Source: Holothuria scabra (taxonomy: Eukaryota > Echinodermata > Holothuroidea > Aspidochirotida > Holothuriidae). Taken from it: DNA of 64,000 nt. Positions within the stretch are counted from its first letter, which is position 1. Each line of letters begins with the position of its first letter. Position numbers and translations under genes: made by a program. The notes below the pieces were generated by a model. That model ran no database searches, was not told where the DNA came from, and saw only the letters and a list, made by a program, of their open reading frames with translations. Location of the stretch: assembly GCA_037179385.1 (NCBI GenBank), contig CM074179.1, positions 30,138,046 through 30,202,045 of the forward strand, written 5' to 3'. Below, one piece after another: positions 1-11,589 of the stretch.

Positions 1-2880
1 CCAGTAGGGAGGGGGTTCTGGAAAATGAACACAGATATTCTAACGGAGGCCGAATATAGCAAAGATTTTAAGGCCAGATACGAAGGGTGGCGAACTTTGA
101 GGCCGGCCTTTTCAACAGATTTAGAGTGGTGGGATGATGTAAAGACCCGCATCAAACAGTTTACAGTGGAATATTGTGTAGCAAGAGCTCGTCGAAGAAG
201 GGAGAGGAGTTCCTTTCACATTGCTCTAGGGAGAGGAACGGGGACCACTCCGCACTTCATGCAATCCAACAGTACCTCGATGGAAAACTACACGGGGCCC
301 AGGTTCGTGCTCGTGTGCATTGTGTGGAGGCGGAGGAGAAACCAACCATTAAGTTCTACCGGGACGTCACAAAGAATGCCATCGATCGCAGTATAAAAGC
401 TGTCCGTGACGCCCACGGTGTGGTACATAAGGACCCTCTCGACATTGTAGAAGTGTATAAAAACTTTTATGAGCAGCTGTATACCCAGGCAGATGTCGAT
501 GAAGACCTTCAAAAGTCCCTATTAGATAATATTGACAAAACCCCTTCTAAAGACCAGAATGATGAACTTGGCTCCCCTTTGACTGTTGACGAGCTCTGGA
601 AGGCAGTGGCGAAGATGAAAGGCGGAAAGGCACCTGGGTCCGACGGTATTCCAGTAGAATTCTATAAACGCTTCTGGGGTACCGTAGCACATGATCTCCG
701 TGACGTATTCGTCTCTGGCTTCCTTGCTGGCTCATTGAGCCACTCGCAGCGCACAGGCATAATAACTTTGCTGCCTAAGTCAGGAGACCCCTCGAACCGA
801 AAAACAAACGGCCAATCACCTTGTTAAATGTAGATTACAAGATTCTGGCGAAAGCCCTTTGCAACAGGCTAGGCACAGTTATGCCAGATCTTGTAGGGTC
901 CTTTCAGACTTGTGCGGTGCGGGGACACAGTATTCAGCAGAACCTCTGGGTGGTGCGGGACTTAGTTGAATACGTGATGGACCGTGATCTTCCATGTGCC
1001 CTTGTCTCCCTCGATCAGGAGAAGGCCTTCGACATGGTTGATCATGGATTCCTCTTTAAAATTTTAAAGAAGTTTTGTTTGAATCCAGTTTTTGTTAAAT
1101 GGACCTCCTTATTGTACAATAGTGTAAATAGTCGGGTTATCGTTAATGGCCTACCGTCAGACCCCTTCAGTGTCAACGTGGCGTACGGCAGGTGCCCCCT
1201 ATCACCTTTGCTCTACGTATTGTTTAGTGAATCAATAGCAAAAGAGCCTTTCAAGTAGAGCCTTTGTTTCAACCATTTCACATTCCCGGTGGTGTTGAAG
1301 TTAAGTGCCTTCAGTATGCCGATGACGTCACATGCGTAGTCTCCGACCTAGCTTCCTTCAAGGCCCTTAGTGGCACGTTGTCTAAGTTTCAAAGAGCCAC
1401 AGGTGCCAGACTGAATCCCAATAAGACCAAGGACTTCGCCTAGGTAAGTGGCGGTCAAGAAGACTGCCCTTCGCTGCATCATGGGTAGACGACGCCATAA
1501 GGATAAACGGCATATGGTTTGGTTATGGACAAACCGAGTTACTTACCTGGAATGAGAAAGTGGACCTGGTGGAAGCTCGGTTGAAGGACTTCGGCGAGCG
1601 CCACATTAGCTTGTTCGGAAAGGTGACAGTTATCAATCGTTTTATTTATCCCCTTTTGTGGTATCCAGGCACCGTTCTGGCTGCTCCAAAGGGTGTCCTG
1701 TTGCGTCTCGAGAGGGCTGTGTTTAGGTTTTTATGGTCAGGGAAGACGGAGCTCGTAAGAAGAGGATGGTATATCAGGATGTTAGGCGTGGTGGGTTGGG
1801 CCTTGTGCATCTTCCTTCCAAACTCCGTTTTCTCCTGACCAAGTGTGTTTATAGTGCTGTAGACAGCAGAATGCCTTTGCCTATTTTGTCCGTTATTGGG
1901 ATTATCATTCCGTCGGTTCTTTCCCTCCCTGTTTAGTAACAGTGAACCCCACAGCTGGAGGCCCTCGGAAGCATACAGTCAAATGAGAGAAACGCTCCTA
2001 TTTATATCTAGACTTGGGGACGTTTCGCAGTTAAGTGCAAAGACCTATACCAGGCTGTTTTTGAAGAATTGGTTGGCCAGGTCCAATCCAACCACTATGC
2101 TTCAGGGTCGGAAGTGTGGCGTGTAGTCCACAGCAGATCATTAGATTACCGCAGGCGAGACCTGTTGTGGCGAATCGCACATGATGCGATTGTTACTAAT
2201 CTCAAGCGTCTTCGGTGGCGTCTTGGAGATGGAATTTGCCCACGCACTGGATGCACAAAGTGGGAAAGTGTGTCACATGTGTTTTGGCAGTGTGAATTTG
2301 TGGCCCTCCTTTGGGAATGGTTCCAAGTCCTGACTGATCGCTTGACGATGGGCAACACATGGGCGGTCGGCCGGGACTATGCTTTGTATGGTCTTTCACC
2401 CCCGCCATGCAATACAAGTATTCAGGGCATACTTACCTTTGCTTCGGCCTCCATAAAGCTGGCCTTATGGAGAGACCGATGTGACGTTGTTTTAGGGGAT
2501 GGGGAAGCCTGCGGACGTCGTCCTGGCATCGGTGAAGGCGGAGGTGAGGCTGAGGGTTGAGTCCGACTTCGTTCGTTTGCCAAGGTCGGCGTTCGGTAGG
2601 CGATGGGGTCCACTCGTTTCGGTGAGGGGGGGCCGTGTGGTGGTCAATTTGTAATAGGGTGGGTATGTAAGGGGCTTGTAAATAGTATGTAAATATCTGT
2701 GTGTATAATTTTCTGTACATAGTTTTGTAAATATCTGTATATATAGCTTATTACTGTAATGAACATAATTTTCTGTTTGATTTAGCAGTCTGTAAATAGT
2801 TTTGCGTTTATGTTTTTGCCCGATCCGGTTTCAGTTTTTTGTTTTTGTTTTGTATGTGCCGTTTCAATGCACTTAAAAAG
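1..2880 (+). mobile_element. Tx1/L1-like non-LTR retrotransposon (LINE), 5' truncated and decayed
   Basis: The left end is cut by the window. Reverse-transcriptase and C-terminal zinc-knuckle pieces lie in order on the + strand, followed from about 2560 by a non-coding tail rich in TGTAAATA words. The tail ends near 2858-2880 with GTTTCAATGCACTT and a short A run. A very similar ending occurs at 26244-26280, so the family has more than one copy here. The endonuclease domain expected upstream is not visible. Family assignment rests on the RT motifs and the C-terminal CCHC knuckle, not on a search. Confidence 0.85.
25..2560 (+). pseudogene. LINE ORF2 reverse transcriptase, frameshifted
   Basis: Seen: the pre-RT segment with WWDDVKTRIKQF (25-396), then GGKAPGSDGIPVEFYKRFWG in another frame (174-827), then LLNVDYKILAKAL and the catalytic LDQEKAFD near 1010-1033 (821-1258). 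Next comes CPLSPLLY near 1195-1220, and the YADD active-site box at 1315-1326 in yet another frame. The thumb and linker follow at 1560-1936. The C-terminal piece (2069-2560) carries a CX4CX7HX4C knuckle (C57, C62, H70, C75) with SHVFWQCEFVALLWEW, as in the zf-RVT domain of L1/Tx1 elements. At least four frame changes and in-frame stops (for example at 1256-1258) make it non-functional. Known: such proteins reverse-transcribe LINE RNA at a nicked target. No intact product is expected here. Confidence 0.87.
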
Positions 2881-2884
2881 CACA

Positions 2885-4010
2885 ACTGTACATTATAGCA
2901 GAACTCAGCAAAAGTTGCGTATACGTAATTTGCCCACCAGCAGATACAACAAAGCTGCATGGCCACAGACCCACCATCTGGGTTGGGCAGAGGTAAAACT
3001 TTCAATTTTTGAAAACTGATGAAATACACTTCCCTTAAATCTTAAGATACATCCCCAGCCCCCAAAACAAGAATTGTTTAATTCTCTTTCTCAAGGTGAT
3101 TCAACGAATTCTAAACATATATAATGAAAACTTTGGTTGAATATTTAATACTGAATACAAATTTGTGAGATTCATAATTAGACACATAAGGAACAAACTT
3201 CACTTCCTTAAATGACAAAAGAAAGATGAGTTTTTCACGTGAACTTATTTATAAGAAGGTGACTGAGTATCATGAAGAAATAATACATTCCATGCTATAT
3301 ATAGCTGGTAACCCTTTCCAACAATGAAGTACTGTATGAAATCATGTAGTCAATCACTAAACTGCTTGCCAACTGCCTTTCATAAAAAGAAATGTAGCTG
3401 TACAGTACATTACTAGATGAACTCAACTGGAGCTGCCAACATACTTGTCAATCAGCAATACACAAAGCTGACCACAGCCCTATGTGACCCGAGAGTGACA
3501 GAGATAATAAAATGTTCAACTTCTGCAAAATGATAAATTACGAGACCTGGTTTGCTCCACTTTCCTATTGAATTTGTAATCATGCAAGATCACTTCTATA
3601 TGCTTACACACTGCCTTTTATATAAGAAAATGAATTGTATGTTATTAGAAGAACCCAACTGGAGCTGCCCATTAATACTTCCCCATCTGTAGATAAAAGA
3701 AAACCAACCACAGTCCCAACATTTGAGTGGGGCAGAGATGAAATGTTAAACTTTTGCAAAATGACATAATTATTAGGCTGTATAGCTGGTATATACCTCC
3801 CTAATGAAATTTGTAATCATGCAACCATGCACTGCTATGCTTGCACACTGCCTTTTATATAAAGTTATTTAATTGCACATTATTAGCCGGACACAACTGG
3901 CAGAACCCAACTGGAACGGCACCCATACTTTCTTGCCCGTCAGCAAACAAAACAAAGCTGACCACAGCCCCGCCATCTGCCAATTATTGGAGAACGTTGC
4001 CCTGAACCTC
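2885..4010. repeat. 238-bp tandem repeat, about 3-4 diverged units
   Basis: The block ACTGCCTTT(C/T)AT recurs at 3372, 3610 and 3847, spacing 238 and 237 bp. Each is followed by an AACTGG(A)GC-type block and by CAAAGCTGACCACAGCC or a variant. An earlier partial unit, with AAAGCTGCATGGCCACAG, lies at about 2885-3030. No coding potential is seen. Confidence 0.75.
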
Positions 4011-4079
4011 CCATTACTCTCATACCACACATGCAAGACCCATTGCACATCTCCTGGCTAAATTACTGTAGTGAACTGA

Positions 4080-4829
4080 CTAGGATGAACTAGTAGATGA
4101 TACTTGTTGTGACGTGGGAGGGATTGTCCTCTGATGAGGGATGAATCCAGTTGCCGATGATGACATTGTACGTGTAACAGATGGTGAAGTCCCAGCTGAG
4201 GTCTGCAACAATGGCACCTGTGCTGGCGAGGTATGTGTCAAATTTTGCGTCTGCGCATTTGTCGGTGATGGGTTCACATGTGCAAGGGATGGAGCGGTCA
4301 CACTGGTATTCTCTGTCAAGGTCTGCATCGATGCTGGTGTCGTCACTGGATGATGTGGTATGAAATCAGTTGACTGCCATGACACTGCAGGAGTGATAGA
4401 TGGTGGGTTCAAGTTAGGCTGGGTCGAAACTTTATGAAGATGACCAGAACCGGGGCGAATTGTGACACAGTAGGCGGATGAGAGACAGAAGGCAACCTGT
4501 GGGAGTGCATATCCTTTATATGCTTTCTATATCCAATATTCCCTAGAGACACTTTATTGCACTTCTCACAAGTCACTTCAGCATGGTGATCAGACAGGTG
4601 GGTAGAGAACTTACTGATAGTCACATCCACAGCGCACTGACTACATTTGATCTGTTCTTCTGTTCCTTCACTTGCTTTGGTAGACATGCCTGCCTGGGCA
4701 GATGTAGTACTGATGGGTCCATGCTTGGCCACAGGTCCAAGGCTGAGGATTTGAGGGTCGAGGCATTGTGACGCTGGGCAGTGTTCCTGTGAAGTTCCAT
4801 GTGTACCTGGTTCAGATTGAACAGGGGTC
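4080..4829 (-). CDS. Terminal exon of a C2H2 zinc-finger protein with Ser/Thr/Pro-rich tail (frameshift near 4450)
   Basis: On the minus strand a good acceptor (TTTTATTCAAG) opens the exon at 4829. The encoded segment has two finger-like units: CSQC...HLSDHH, and CEKCNKVSL...RKHIKDMH, the second a standard CX2CX12HX4H pattern. After PSVSHPPTV the finger frame closes, but the adjacent frame is open from before that point through STQPNLNPPSITP to a Ser/Thr/Pro-rich tail ending SSTSSS and a stop at 4080. That implies one frameshift, either a sequencing error or decay. The first codon is split (one base in this exon), which fits the two-base end of the exon at 6490-6685, so the two may be joined. 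I do not recognise the protein. C2H2 fingers could bind nucleic acid, but they also occur in transposon-derived genes. Confidence 0.5.
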
Positions 4830-6489
4830 CTTGAATAAAACATGAACATATTGTGAATATTTTGCTATATTGAATAATTTGTCATAATGCATTGTTAGTT
4901 AATTAGCAGTTACCTCATTGAAAATTCTGTCCTTAGTTCAAATACTGCTCTTCATGAGGAATAAATTTCATCCAGACGAAAGAAAAATTGGCATTGAAGC
5001 CAAACTGTAATTCTAAACTTCATAGTGAATAAATTTATTGATTGATTTGAATCAAGTTGTTTACTAGGTATTGATGAGTTTGTTTTTAGAGGGCCCAGTT
5101 TAAACTTGCATTCATAGTTGTCCCATTTCTTTTTGTGCTGCATGGTTTTCACAATCAAAAGTACAGTAATGTCACTTTGAAACATATCCATCTAGATGCA
5201 TCTACTTTTACAGAGAAGAAATTTAAAAGAAAACAGGCTCATAGCTGATTTTGGTGACCTGTGACTTATTTTATCACAGTCATGTTGCCACGCTCAAGAA
5301 AAATAATTGGTGTTTCATGTTTTAATGCTAAAACTCAGCCAAACACAAAGCAAAAACTACAGTGTACACGATCCGCAATTTCAATAAATCAAAGTCTGAA
5401 GCAGGTTTAATAGGAGCATTTTCTCAGACGCTGTAGTTCTGTTTGTTAACAATATACCAATACCTCTGTAAGTAGAAATCAATTTTTCACATAGCTACAG
5501 CTAGGTTACTTATATTGCATGATCAGTTGATCCCACTTTTAATTATTTTATCAGAAATAAAAAAGTAAAAATGGAATAGAAGTATTTTTTTCCAAAATCA
5601 TGCAAGCCTATCTTTTACTCATTTTAGCAATTAGAATTTAATTATTATATGAAAAATGATATACAGATCACGTGGCCTTCGTGACTACATTTTTCTTATC
5701 ACTGCTGGATTTCCTATAATACTAGATAACAACTGGAGTTCATTTTTTAGGTTTTGCTCAACATTTGTCTTATATTTTGTGTCTCTTAAGAGAAAGGTTA
5801 TGCAAAACATGGAAATCATTAAAGTTATGGAGACATGCCATGAAAAAAGCCAGTTTTCACTTGGCAGTTACAGAAGAAAATCCCTCCACGAAAGATCCAT
5901 TGTAATTTTTTTCAATATCTTTTACCTTTTTCAAGATATACTCTTCAAACTTTGACTATTTCTGAGATTGATAATAAGCTATACACAGTGCGAAGATTTC
6001 TTTTGTTAACCCTTTATAAATTATCTCTTAATTACTGAACAGGTAGTATACAGTTTGGCACCACATGTCAATCAGTATCTTTCATGGAAACAATTTTAAT
6101 TTACTGTAATAAATCCCTCAGGGGATAACAATGCTACCAGTGTCCTTGAAATGGAGGTTGAAATAACAAAGGTTTACATTAGCTATATTTGGTATGTCCC
6201 TCTTTTGACATCACAGATTTGCATATTTTGCTCATGTTTGTTCATGATGCAAATGTGGCATAAAAATTACCCTGTAAAATGGTCAATGTTTGATGGATTT
6301 TGAAGGAAATTGCAGCTTTTTTCTGGATTTTTAATGCTTTTTTACATCAAATACCCAATAATGTAATTTTCATGTCACCAGACCTTTAAGAAGGTAGATA
6401 GTATAGAAAGCACCATTTTTATTTGTGAGACACATATGGTTGAAATTGTGCCTTAAAAATAGCACTCTTCACTGGGAAACATCACTCAC
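4830..6489. other. AT-rich non-coding DNA, probably intronic
   Basis: No domain-bearing frame, RNA gene or repeat structure is recognisable. If the exons on either side belong to one minus-strand gene, this is its intron. Confidence 0.4.
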
Positions 6490-6685
6490 CTTGTGGTAGC
6501 CACATTTGCAAACAGATCAGCTGTGTTTGTCTTCTTATGCCGTGGACATCCAGTAATGGCCTTAAGAATTGTCTTTCACTCATTTGAACCTAAAGTTCGG
6601 CCAGTCCCAAAATGGTACTCTCCCCTGGCATATTTATGCATTAAATCCTCCCAATATGAATCAGGTTTCCCCTTCTTAGGCATTT
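6490..6685 (-). pseudogene. Candidate internal exon with an in-frame TGA
   Basis: The minus strand shows a strong acceptor (CTCCTTCAATTACAG) before 6685 and a near-ideal donor (ACAAG then GTGAGTG) after 6490. The 196-bp exon reads EMPKKGKPDSYWEDLMHKYA...GTGRTLGSNE, then a TGA at 6576-6578, then KTILKAITGCPRHKKTNTAD...ATTR in the same frame. Both halves look protein-like and the second ends in phase 2, which is what the zinc-finger exon at 4829 requires. The stop suggests a decayed gene, a polymorphism or a base error. I do not recognise the family, and I saw no selenocysteine element. Confidence 0.4.
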
Positions 6686-7555
6686 CTGTAATTGAAGGAG
6701 AAGTTGCAATTTCATTTATTTCATTAGCCAAAGGAAAACATAATACAAATAACAGAAAGGGTACTCTCTTCAACACACACCGACCAATCATCCGCCCTCC
6801 CCCATGCACCTTCATCATGTACAGCCATCATGTACTACAAAATGAGACAATAAAGTTTTTGACGAGCCTCACCAATTAAAAGAGCCTGGTTATTCTGTTA
6901 CCTGATAGCATATAGTATACAGTGTAATCCTTTGGTTAGGACAATAATTTCATGATTTTTACCTTCCAAACAAAGATTACTACTTTACCACCTAACTTAT
7001 AATGTCGAGCATTCATGTTTAATTAAGGGCAGTTCCAGGCCAGAGGAGCAAAATCTCTAAAAATCAAAATTGAGCAATTGCTATAGAATTTGGTATCAAA
7101 TTGAAGCTAAAAGTATAAATTTTTCAAATATGTGTTTTATTTCCCCATACTATTGACATAAACAACTTAAAATTATGGATCATGTGAAAAAACTACATTT
7201 TGTTGAAAAAAATAGGAATTAATGTTTGCCTGAATAAATCCCCCGAAGTCACATCTATAACAATGAAAGTGACAAATTTGAATATTGATAGATAGTTTTG
7301 GATTATGCCTCCATATCCTTAACTGTTTTTGGTGGTTTAAATTTTGCTGCGCATCAGTGAACGCAAATAAACGTCAATACACGGAAAATATGTCACACTG
7401 TAACCAAAAAAGTGCATTTTTTTTTAATTTCTCAAAAAATTGAAATGCAAATCAACTGATTTTTTCCCCCAAATCAACTGTGCAGGCAGTACATAAATTC
7501 ACATATTATTCTCACTCTAGATCCTTTTGTATGGGAATAATGAAAAAATGAAATA

Positions 7556-7589
7556 TGTCACACTGTAACTTTTTGGTTACAGTGTGACA
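7556..7589. repeat. Perfect 14-bp-arm hairpin of the TGTCACACTGTAAC motif
   Basis: TGTCACACTGTAAC at 7556-7569 is followed by a 6-base loop and its exact reverse complement at 7576-7589. A third, inverted copy lies at 7598-7611. Other copies sit at 7391, 9690, 9705, 9902 and 10081, all in the forward orientation. All are inside the TTAA-flanked element. Confidence 0.95.
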
Positions 7590-8183
7590 AATTGTTGGTT
7601 ACAGTGTGACATAAACAGTGTGTTTCTATAGGGAAAAGTGCATATCATTTCCCGCAGTCCCAGATTACATGGTGTATCAAAGTTTATACACCTGGGCACA
7701 CTCTTAGGCTTGGTTGGCATGGAAATATTGATTACCAACCTGATATATACAGATAAGCATGGATGGGTAACAATTTCACAAATCACCAGGAAATTGCCAT
7801 CACCCACTATGGATAATCGTGAGAGGTACCACTTCCTGGACCCTATTCAGGAAGCCAACTGAACAGTTGTTGCCCTGTCTCAATTTTGCATTCAAACATA
7901 TGTGCTTCTTTTCATGAGACCATAATGGGACAATAAGACATTATAATATCAAGATGATTTGTCTATACCAATGACCAAATGTCATTTCCCACATACCTAC
8001 AGTACAATTGTAGTACAGTAGCCTTTTTCAATTACGAAAATTTTCTCTGTTTGCATGTTGATTCTGTAAGTTTTTTTTTTTTGCAAGTTTAATCATTTCC
8101 TTTGACTTTGATGCTGAACATTTCTTCCACAATCATTTTGAACAACTCATGACACCAACTTCTGTGGTATTGTAGATGTTATA

Positions 8184-9022
8184 CCGTATTTACTCTATTA
8201 AACGCCCCGGGGGCGTGAAATTTTCGTTAAAGGGGGCGTTTATTGGAGTCAAATTTACGTGACTTTTCTCTATGCAAGTGCCCCACAACTTGTTTCTTAT
8301 CTGAGCCCTTCTGATAAACTACTATGGCGTATTTGCCCATTTGGTTGTCAGCTTCACAATCAGCTGTGAGCTCCTCCCCAATAATCGGTAACCAAACTTT
8401 CCTATAAATATGGTAGCCACGAACAACACTGTGAACTTTGCAAGTGTGATCAACTTTCGCCGACATCTTGATATGTAACGTTACACACAGAAGTGACTTT
8501 TTTAGGGGCCTGCGGCATGTATGCATGCATGCTGTGCACAGTATACAGCCAGGCCTCACGTTACTATACTGACCGGCCGGCTATGCGCACGTTCATACGG
8601 TAATTGCATAAAAGTTACCGTGAGTAGTACCATTAGCAGTACATACGCGTTCACCGCATTTCACTGTTAAACAGTTTTCCTGTGGTGAATTTGGATTTTC
8701 ATGTAGTTAGGCTGTTTGGATAGGCTAGCGACTATTTTTATACCTACGGTATGTACAGTTCTGTACCACTTTCGAACCACAAACGAAGCAGCACAGGTTC
8801 GCGGTATGTGATAGCTTGATGGATATCAACAGAAATAAGTTGCAGAAACATGCCTTTTACTTTAGGAAATGGGACTTTAGGAGATTTCGTGGCTTCAAGG
8901 AAGGACTATTTCATTTTCCTTTTACCATATTGTCTTTGGAATTGACAATTTCAGTTTATGCAATGTGACGAAAAAGTTGGGGGCGTTTATTAGAGAGGGG
9001 GCGTTTAATAGAGTAAATACGG
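8184..9022. mobile_element. TA-flanked MITE (Tc1/mariner-like target site) nested in the TTAA element
   Basis: Termini CCGTATTTACTCTATTAAA and its reverse complement form a terminal inverted repeat of about 27 bp that extends into GGGGGCG-type sequence. It is flanked by TA at 8182-8183 and 9023-9024. The 839-bp interior has no transposase. TA duplications with CCGTATTTACTC ends are typical of widespread invertebrate MITEs. Confidence 0.85.
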
Positions 9023-10111
9023 TAAGTTGTATGGATAGTTGTATGAATACCAGTATTGTTTCATTTGGAAACGTCACATGTCAATAAATACTTGCCTACT
9101 TGTTATCCACTTGCTTATAACTGGAACAACTTGCCTCAGCAGGCCCACTCTATATTCATTACTCAGGGCAATTGTTTAAGTGAGTCTCCTACAGTCTCCC
9201 ATGAATTGATGTTGCGTTGAATTTGTTCTTATCTTTATCTTTGACTGATTTGCTGAAAACATGGGTGCTAGTGAATAGGCTTTATTCAGTATGATATAAA
9301 AATTAACACAGGACTTCATAATTGATAGTGTCCTGATGAATGCATGTACCACTTGGATGTACAGTATGTTCCACCTGACAGACACTTGACTGTTCTTTCT
9401 TACTAATATGTGTGTAAGATCAGGAGAAGTACTTACACCATACCTCCTGAATCATACATTTGTTTCTCGCTAAAAACTTTGTCTGTGTCAGAATTTTTTC
9501 CTCAAAATTTACATTTTCCTGAAAATTTGAAGCCTCTAGTAAGTTTTTAATGCTCAGTTTCTCCTTTTTAAACAAATTTAACATTTTGTCATGCAATTTT
9601 ATTATCAATTCCACACTCACATGTTTCTTAGCAACATAAAGCTTTTTGTTGCAATGCTTTTGTTATATACACCTTGTGTTGCAATGTTTTGTCACACTGT
9701 AACCGTCACACTGTAACCATACATCGCTACAGTTATGATATAATATTTTAGGTGTTAATGCTTAATCTGTCAAGTTGCTCATATCACATGATAGTTAAGA
9801 CTGTAATGGATAAGATGTACCTATTTCCAATTGGGATGCACCTTTTGTTTCAGAGAGTTTTAAGGAAGGGTATTTGGGTCGAAATCCTAGGTATATTTCA
9901 CGTCACACTGTAACTGGAGCATATTTTTATTGATATTCAAAAATTACGATTGATATCTTTCAAAAATTTTGCATGTTTTAAAAGTTCATTGTAGCCTCTT
10001 TTGCTCTGATAGCCTTTTTAGAAGATACCCATTCAATATTCTGAGAAAAACCAAATTGAAATGACTGAATGTGTATTTTTTGTCACACTGTAACCGTGGA
10101 ATTGCCCTTAA

Positions 10112-11408
10112 ATTTTAGGATGAAAAATAATGTTGAAGACAGGAAAATAACTGGGAGATTGATCCATTGGTACCAGAGGTCCTATTACCATGAGTATTCA
10201 AAGTAGACATAGATAGTATGCATAATTTGTACTTGATAACATTGAATATAGCACTGTGCTAGAGATAGCTGCACAGCAGCAGCACAAGAATTTTACCAGG
10301 ATTCAGGGGGTGGGGGCCAAGACGGAGGTAGGGGAACAAGGGAAAATGAAAATGTTTGGTGCAAAATACACCTGGGGAGAATGAAACATGAGTTCTTGCA
10401 GGTGGGGTCCAGCGCCTTATGGCCTGTGATGGGTTCCACAGGGAAAAAGCCCCATCAAGCTCTGAGGTTTTGGCACATTTTAGCATATTTCTGCTTTAGC
10501 AGATGGCAACCAGGCCCTGCTAGAGATCTCTGCTTAGAAGAGCCCCTGTGCAGTCCAAGGGGCAATTAAGCCCCTGGAAGCTAAAAAGATTTAGCAAGTC
10601 TTTGGGTAAAAAATTAAGCCTCAGGATAGGTATACAGTAGGCTATATTTCATTCAGGAGTGGAAGGGAGGGGACGTGAGGGGGAATATGACCAGGCTAAA
10701 GTTTCCCCATGTCCCTCTACCCTTACCCTTTCCCTTGGTCCCATCACTAGATATATGTGGTAAGACTATGGACTGGCTATGTACACAATATTTTGATCTA
10801 CGTACAGACACTTGGCATGCTGCTCAATCGATAAACTAGGTCCAATAGTGTGACATAAGGTCAAAATGTAAAAATCACTCTATCTGTTCCAAATTTACAC
10901 TAATGACAGAGTATTAACAGCAGTTATAAAAAATACATTTTTCTTTGAAGCATTAAATGTAAACATGAGGAGACTCTTTCAAACATTAACTTGTTCAGTA
11001 AATTGACGAACATGATAACGGGGACACTGAAGCAAAGAAGTCTATTTTCTAAAAAATAATAAACATTGGATGTTCAGTTTTATATCATAAGACAGCCTTG
11101 TTGGTAAGGCATAATAAAATTCCTGAGGCACTGGTTTGTTGTATTCCCTGTTTTTGAAATGTAGCATTATATATATTGGCAAAGTCAGTAAAAACCCATT
11201 GGACCCCTAGTTTATGGATTGAGCCATATCCCAAGCTGCAAATTTTGAGAGGAGAGCCGGGGGGATGCAGTAAAATTCTAAGCCAGTAGCACTCTGACTG
11301 AATTCAACTTGAAAGCTGAAAGATGCAGACCATAGCTCATACTTAGTGTGTGTCATTAAACCTGTGATTTTGTTACATAACTGAAATCAATGTCACACAA
11401 CAACATAC
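10112..11408. other. Non-coding DNA, no recognisable feature
   Basis: Mixed-composition sequence with a purine-rich patch near 10290-10380 and 10650-10690. Open frames are short and show no domain. Confidence 0.4.
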
Positions 11409-11589
11409 CTCCTGATGTTGATACCAGAATCCAGCTTTAAAGCGCTTCACACCACTCGTCTCCAGGGACTTGTTGTTTCTTGAACTGATCAATATTGTCT
11501 CTTCAGTTCAGTGGCCCTCTTAGAGTTGGCTGCAACTTTGAGTACTAGTGGGCATGTCCAACACGATCCAGAAGCAGGCACCTCCAGTC
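11409..11589 (-). pseudogene. Candidate exon with splice sites but a broken frame
   Basis: The minus strand has an acceptor (CTGTCATTGTAG) before 11589 and a donor (CAGGAG then GTATGTTG) after 11409. One frame reads ...VLKVAANSKRATELKRQY to a stop. Adding one frame change continues as DQFKKQQVPGDEWCEAL to another stop. A third frame is open to the donor (SLETSGVKRFKAGFWYQHQE). Composition is protein-like, yet no single frame spans the exon, so this is a decayed or non-coding exon. Family not recognised. Confidence 0.25.

Larger units (their letters stand above)
7027..10107. mobile_element. TTAA-flanked DNA transposon, non-autonomous (Kolobok- or piggyBac-like target site)
   Basis: The 3081-bp element is bounded by TTAA at 7023-7026 and 10108-10111. 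Left terminus GGGCAGTTCCAGG; the right terminus read inward is GGGCAATTCCACGG, so the terminal inverted repeat is about 11 bp with one mismatch. TTAA duplications are known for Kolobok and piggyBac families. GGGCA termini look more Kolobok-like to me, which is an inference. The interior has eight copies of GTCACACTGTAAC, one of them ending 13 bp inside the right terminus. No transposase-like frame is visible. A separate TA-flanked MITE lies inside at 8184-9022. Confidence 0.65.

Noticed and set aside
2146..2720. Several minus-strand frames opposite the LINE 3' end
   Set aside because: Antisense shadows of the reverse-transcriptase C-terminus without motifs of their own.
6493..6879. 128-codon + strand frame (MVATFANRSAV...)
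   Set aside because: It is the antisense shadow of the better-supported minus-strand exon with strong splice sites.
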